From positions 248,001 to 312,000 of the forward strand of contig NZ_SACQ01000003.1 of the NCBI RefSeq assembly GCF_004005935.1: a stretch of 64,000 bases of DNA. The letters are read 5' to 3'. A program made the position numbers and the translations under genes. This DNA is from Neptunomonas marina (GTDB lineage Bacteria > Pseudomonadota > Gammaproteobacteria > Pseudomonadales > Balneatricaceae). Under the pieces are notes generated by a model. That model was not told the origin of the DNA. It searched no databases and saw only the letters and a list, made by a program, of their open reading frames with translations. This document shows positions 61,944-64,000 of the stretch, piece after piece; the stretch's first letter is position 1, and each line of letters starts with the position of its first letter.

Positions 61944-63464
61944 TTAGAAGAAACCGAGTGGGCTTTCGCCGTAGCTAACCAGCATATTCTTCGTTTGCTG
62001 GTAGTGTTCAAGCATCATTTTGTGCGTTTCACGGCCTACACCCGACTTCTTGTAACCACCGAATGCGGCATGCGCTGGGTATAGGTGGTAGCAGTTCATC
62101 CATACACGGCCGGCCTGAATGCCACGACCCATGCGGTAAGCGATGTTTGTATCACGGCTCCAAACACCTGCGCCAAGACCAAACTCAGTGTCGTTTGCGA
62201 TAGCCAGTGCTTCCTCTTCTGTTTTAAAGGTCGTCACAGAAACCACTGGGCCGAAGATCTCTTCTTGGAAGACACGCATATTGTTGGTGCCTTTAATGAG
62301 CGTAGGCTTGATGTAGTAACCGCCGCCGAATTCGCCTTCAAGCTGCTCAACGCCGCCGCCCATTAGGATCTCTGCGCCCTCTTCGCGGCCGATATCCATG
62401 TAACCTAGGATCTTATCGAACTGCTCTTGAGACGCCTGAGCACCCACCATCGTTTCCGTATCGAGTGGGTTACCACGTTTGATCTGGCCGGCACGCTCAA
62501 TCACTTTAGCGATGAACGCATCAGCGATGTCTTCTTGCACCAACAAGCGCGAAGGACACGTACAAACCTCACCTTGGTTGAAGTATGCCAACACCGCACC
62601 TTCAACAGCTTTGCTGACGAAGTTATCGTCTTGATCCATCACATCATTGAAATAGATGTTTGGTGACTTACCACCCAGCTCTGTGGTGGATGGGATAATG
62701 TTTTCAGCCGCACATTTCATGATGTGCGAACCCACCGGCGTAGAACCTGTGAAAGCGATCTTCGCAATACGCTTGCTAGTCGCCAGTGCTTGGCCTGCTT
62801 CAGCACCGTAGCCGTTGACGATGTTCAGCACACCCGCTGGCAACAGATCACCAATGCATTCCATCAGTACCAAAATAGAGGCAGGCGTCTGCTCAGCAGG
62901 CTTAAGAACAACACAGTTACCGGCCGCTAGCGCAGGTGCTAACTTCCATGCAGCCATCAGCAGTGGGAAGTTCCATGGGATGATTTGGCCAACAACACCC
63001 AGCGGCTCATGGAAATGATATGCAACGGTTGTTTCGTCAATTTCGCCAATCGTGCCTTCTTGTGCGCGAATACAGCCGGCAAAGTAGCGGAAGTGGTCTG
63101 CTGATAGAGGCACATCGGCGGCCAACGTTTCACGTACCGCTTTACCGTTATCCCACGTTTCAGCAACAGCCAAACGCTCCAAATTCTCTTCGATGCGATC
63201 AGCGATTTTTAGCAAGATGTTTGAACGCTCCGCAACAGACGTTTTGCCCCATGCGTCTTTCGCTGCATGAGCTGCATCTAGCGCTAGCTCGATATCTTCC
63301 GCTGTAGAACGTGGGATCTCACATACCGCTTCACCGTTTACCGGTGACGTATTTGTGAAGTACTGGCCATTAACTGGCTCCTTCCATGTTCCGTTGATGA
63401 AGTTACCGTAACGTTCTTTGAATGAAACTACAGACCCGTCTGTACCTGGCTTTGCGTAAATCAT
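61944..63464 (-). CDS. NAD+-dependent acetaldehyde dehydrogenase, ExaC/AldB type
   Basis: A 506-residue aldehyde dehydrogenase. N-terminal [27 protein letters not shown] and C-terminal YGESPLGFF are typical of the ExaC/AldB/ThcA group. [14 protein letters not shown] holds the conserved Asn, ELGGKSPNI the general base Glu262, and [12 protein letters not shown] the nucleophile Cys301. Such enzymes oxidise acetaldehyde from ethanol, or other short aldehydes. It is monocistronic: a terminator follows, and the next gene upstream is divergent. The substrate is inferred. Confidence 0.92.
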   Translation of the reverse strand: MIYAKPGTDGSVVSFKERYGNFINGTWKEPVNGQYFTNTSPVNGEAVCEIPRSTAEDIELALDAAHAAKDAWGKTSVAERSNILLKIADRIEENLERLAVAETWDNGKAVRETLAADVPLSADHFRYFAGCIRAQEGTIGEIDETTVAYHFHEPLGVVGQIIPWNFPLLMAAWKLAPALAAGNCVVLKPAEQTPASILVLMECIGDLLPAGVLNIVNGYGAEAGQALATSKRIAKIAFTGSTPVGSHIMKCAAENIIPSTTELGGKSPNIYFNDVMDQDDNFVSKAVEGAVLAYFNQGEVCTCPSRLLVQEDIADAFIAKVIERAGQIKRGNPLDTETMVGAQASQEQFDKILGYMDIGREEGAEILMGGGVEQLEGEFGGGYYIKPTLIKGTNNMRVFQEEIFGPVVSVTTFKTEEEALAIANDTEFGLGAGVWSRDTNIAYRMGRGIQAGRVWMNCYHLYPAHAAFGGYKKSGVGRETHKMMLEHYQQTKNMLVSYGESPLGFF

Positions 63465-63769
63465 CTTATGAGTGCCTCTTGTTTTTATTCACCTGTCTGT
63501 TGCGACAGCGCTGTTTCATGACACCCTCATAGTAGCTAGCCACCTCAAATGGTCGGTATCATCCCTTGGAATCGAAAAATTACTCCTTTGGTAGTAATTA
63601 GCTTGGGCCTGAGCATCAGTTCAACAGCCCACCTCTCTGGCATTAGTGTTTCTAAGAGACCCCTTAAGAATCCTCCCTTACAACGGCATTTTTACTCATA
63701 TTACTGACATAAAGCGCTCCTAAACTCCCTTCCCATCAAAACGAGCTAACTCAAAAAGGTGTGGAAATA
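63465..63769. promoter_or_regulatory. Divergent intergenic region with dyad upstream of the aldehyde dehydrogenase
   Basis: A 305-bp stretch. ATTACT and AGTAAT (63579-63598) flank a CCTTTGG core, and a related CCCTTGG occurs about 22 bp away at 63563-63569, so two similar sites lie in tandem about 100-135 bp upstream of the aldehyde dehydrogenase start. They could bind a response regulator of alcohol metabolism. No sigma-54 promoter was found on the minus strand here. An AGGTGTGGA site precedes the plus-strand gene. Confidence 0.4.
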
Positions 63770-64000
63770 ATGGGAAAACTCATACTGGTTATGATCGACG
63801 GCATCAGTGCTGAGCACTTCGAAAGCTACCGTCAGCACCTCCCTAATCTGGATCGTTTAGCCCGCGCAGGCACACAAGTGTCAGGAATGAGCCCAGAAAT
63901 TTGCGGCACCTCGTGTCCGGGGCGCACCTCGATTATTGCAGGCGTCTCTCCGGCTGAGCATGGCATCTATGGCAACTTGATCTTTGCCGACGGTCAGTTT
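63770..64000 (+). CDS. Alkaline-phosphatase-superfamily hydrolase (partial, N-terminus)
   Basis: The first 77 codons of a gene that runs off the window. MGKLILVMIDGISAEHFESY supplies the metal-binding Asp, and CGTSCPGRTSIIAGVSPAEHGIYGN resembles the nucleophile region of nucleotide pyrophosphatase/phosphodiesterase enzymes, where a Thr or Ser is phosphorylated. The exact substrate cannot be told. It is divergent from the aldehyde dehydrogenase. Confidence 0.75.
   Translation, partial: MGKLILVMIDGISAEHFESYRQHLPNLDRLARAGTQVSGMSPEICGTSCPGRTSIIAGVSPAEHGIYGNLIFADGQF

Overview
The window is about 64 kb of chromosome from a Gram-negative gammaproteobacterium. The gene set (trigger factor-clpP-clpX, folD, cysS, NhaA, DsbB/DsbD, NdpA/YejK, YaeQ, TIGR02647, Pel exopolysaccharide, valine and short-chain acid catabolism, copper chaperones) resembles marine Oceanospirillales-type bacteria. 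That placement is inferred from gene content and protein style, not from a database search. Coding density is high. No insertion sequence, prophage, CRISPR array or rRNA operon was seen.

Layout. 1-5112: a valine/isobutyrate catabolic operon on the minus strand (mmsA, isobutyryl-CoA dehydrogenase, enoyl-CoA hydratase, 3-hydroxyisobutyryl-CoA hydrolase cut by the window edge), with a divergent AraC-type regulator. 5117-10511: small housekeeping or unknown genes (YrhK-like, AAA ATPase overlapping an alpha/beta hydrolase, AEC transporter, LOG-family hydrolase, CreA-like lipoprotein, LysR regulator). 10666-12039: two-subunit 3-oxoacid CoA-transferase, divergent from the LysR gene. 12088-25314: complete pelABCDEFG operon on the minus strand, tightly packed and followed by a TPR protein that looks like an eighth operon member. 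25659-31014: dsbD, DAHP synthase, nhaA, dsbB. 31026-36920: a small secreted protein, an M48-TerB peptidase, and an RND pump with its adaptor. 37144-39816: CBS protein, yaeQ, TIGR02647, yejK. 39862-43295: clpX, clpP, tig. 43650-44353: five tRNA genes, including a tandemly duplicated tRNA-Leu/tRNA-His pair. 44555-49448: folD, an unknown membrane protein, cysS, a lipoprotein and a methyltransferase. 49473-52851: a PAS/GGDEF/EAL protein and an SH3 protein. 53012-55313: a copper-delivery cluster (unknown membrane-anchored protein, SCO, PCuAC) and an unknown protein. 55470-61668: glutamate/aspartate-type symporter, aspartate ammonia-lyase, sigma-54 response regulator and sensor kinase. 61944-63464: ExaC-like aldehyde dehydrogenase. 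63770-64000: start of an alkaline-phosphatase-superfamily gene.

How the genes work together. The first operon carries branched-chain acyl-CoA carbon towards propionyl-CoA, and the CoA-transferase pair activates 3-oxo acids. The Pel operon should build a cationic exopolysaccharide; PelD keeps an RxxD cyclic-di-GMP motif, and a GGDEF/EAL protein elsewhere in the window could feed the same signal. The best regulatory signal is upstream of aspA: a consensus sigma-54 promoter preceded by two 21-bp inverted near-identical sites, next to a sigma-54 activator and a kinase with a periplasmic amino-acid-binding-type domain. This looks like a self-contained circuit for sensing, importing and deaminating aspartate-like amino acids.

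Limits. All calls come from reading the sequence. Starts were moved to internal codons where a Shine-Dalgarno sequence or family alignment favoured them. Operators are judged only from dyad symmetry. Nothing was tested by search or folding software.
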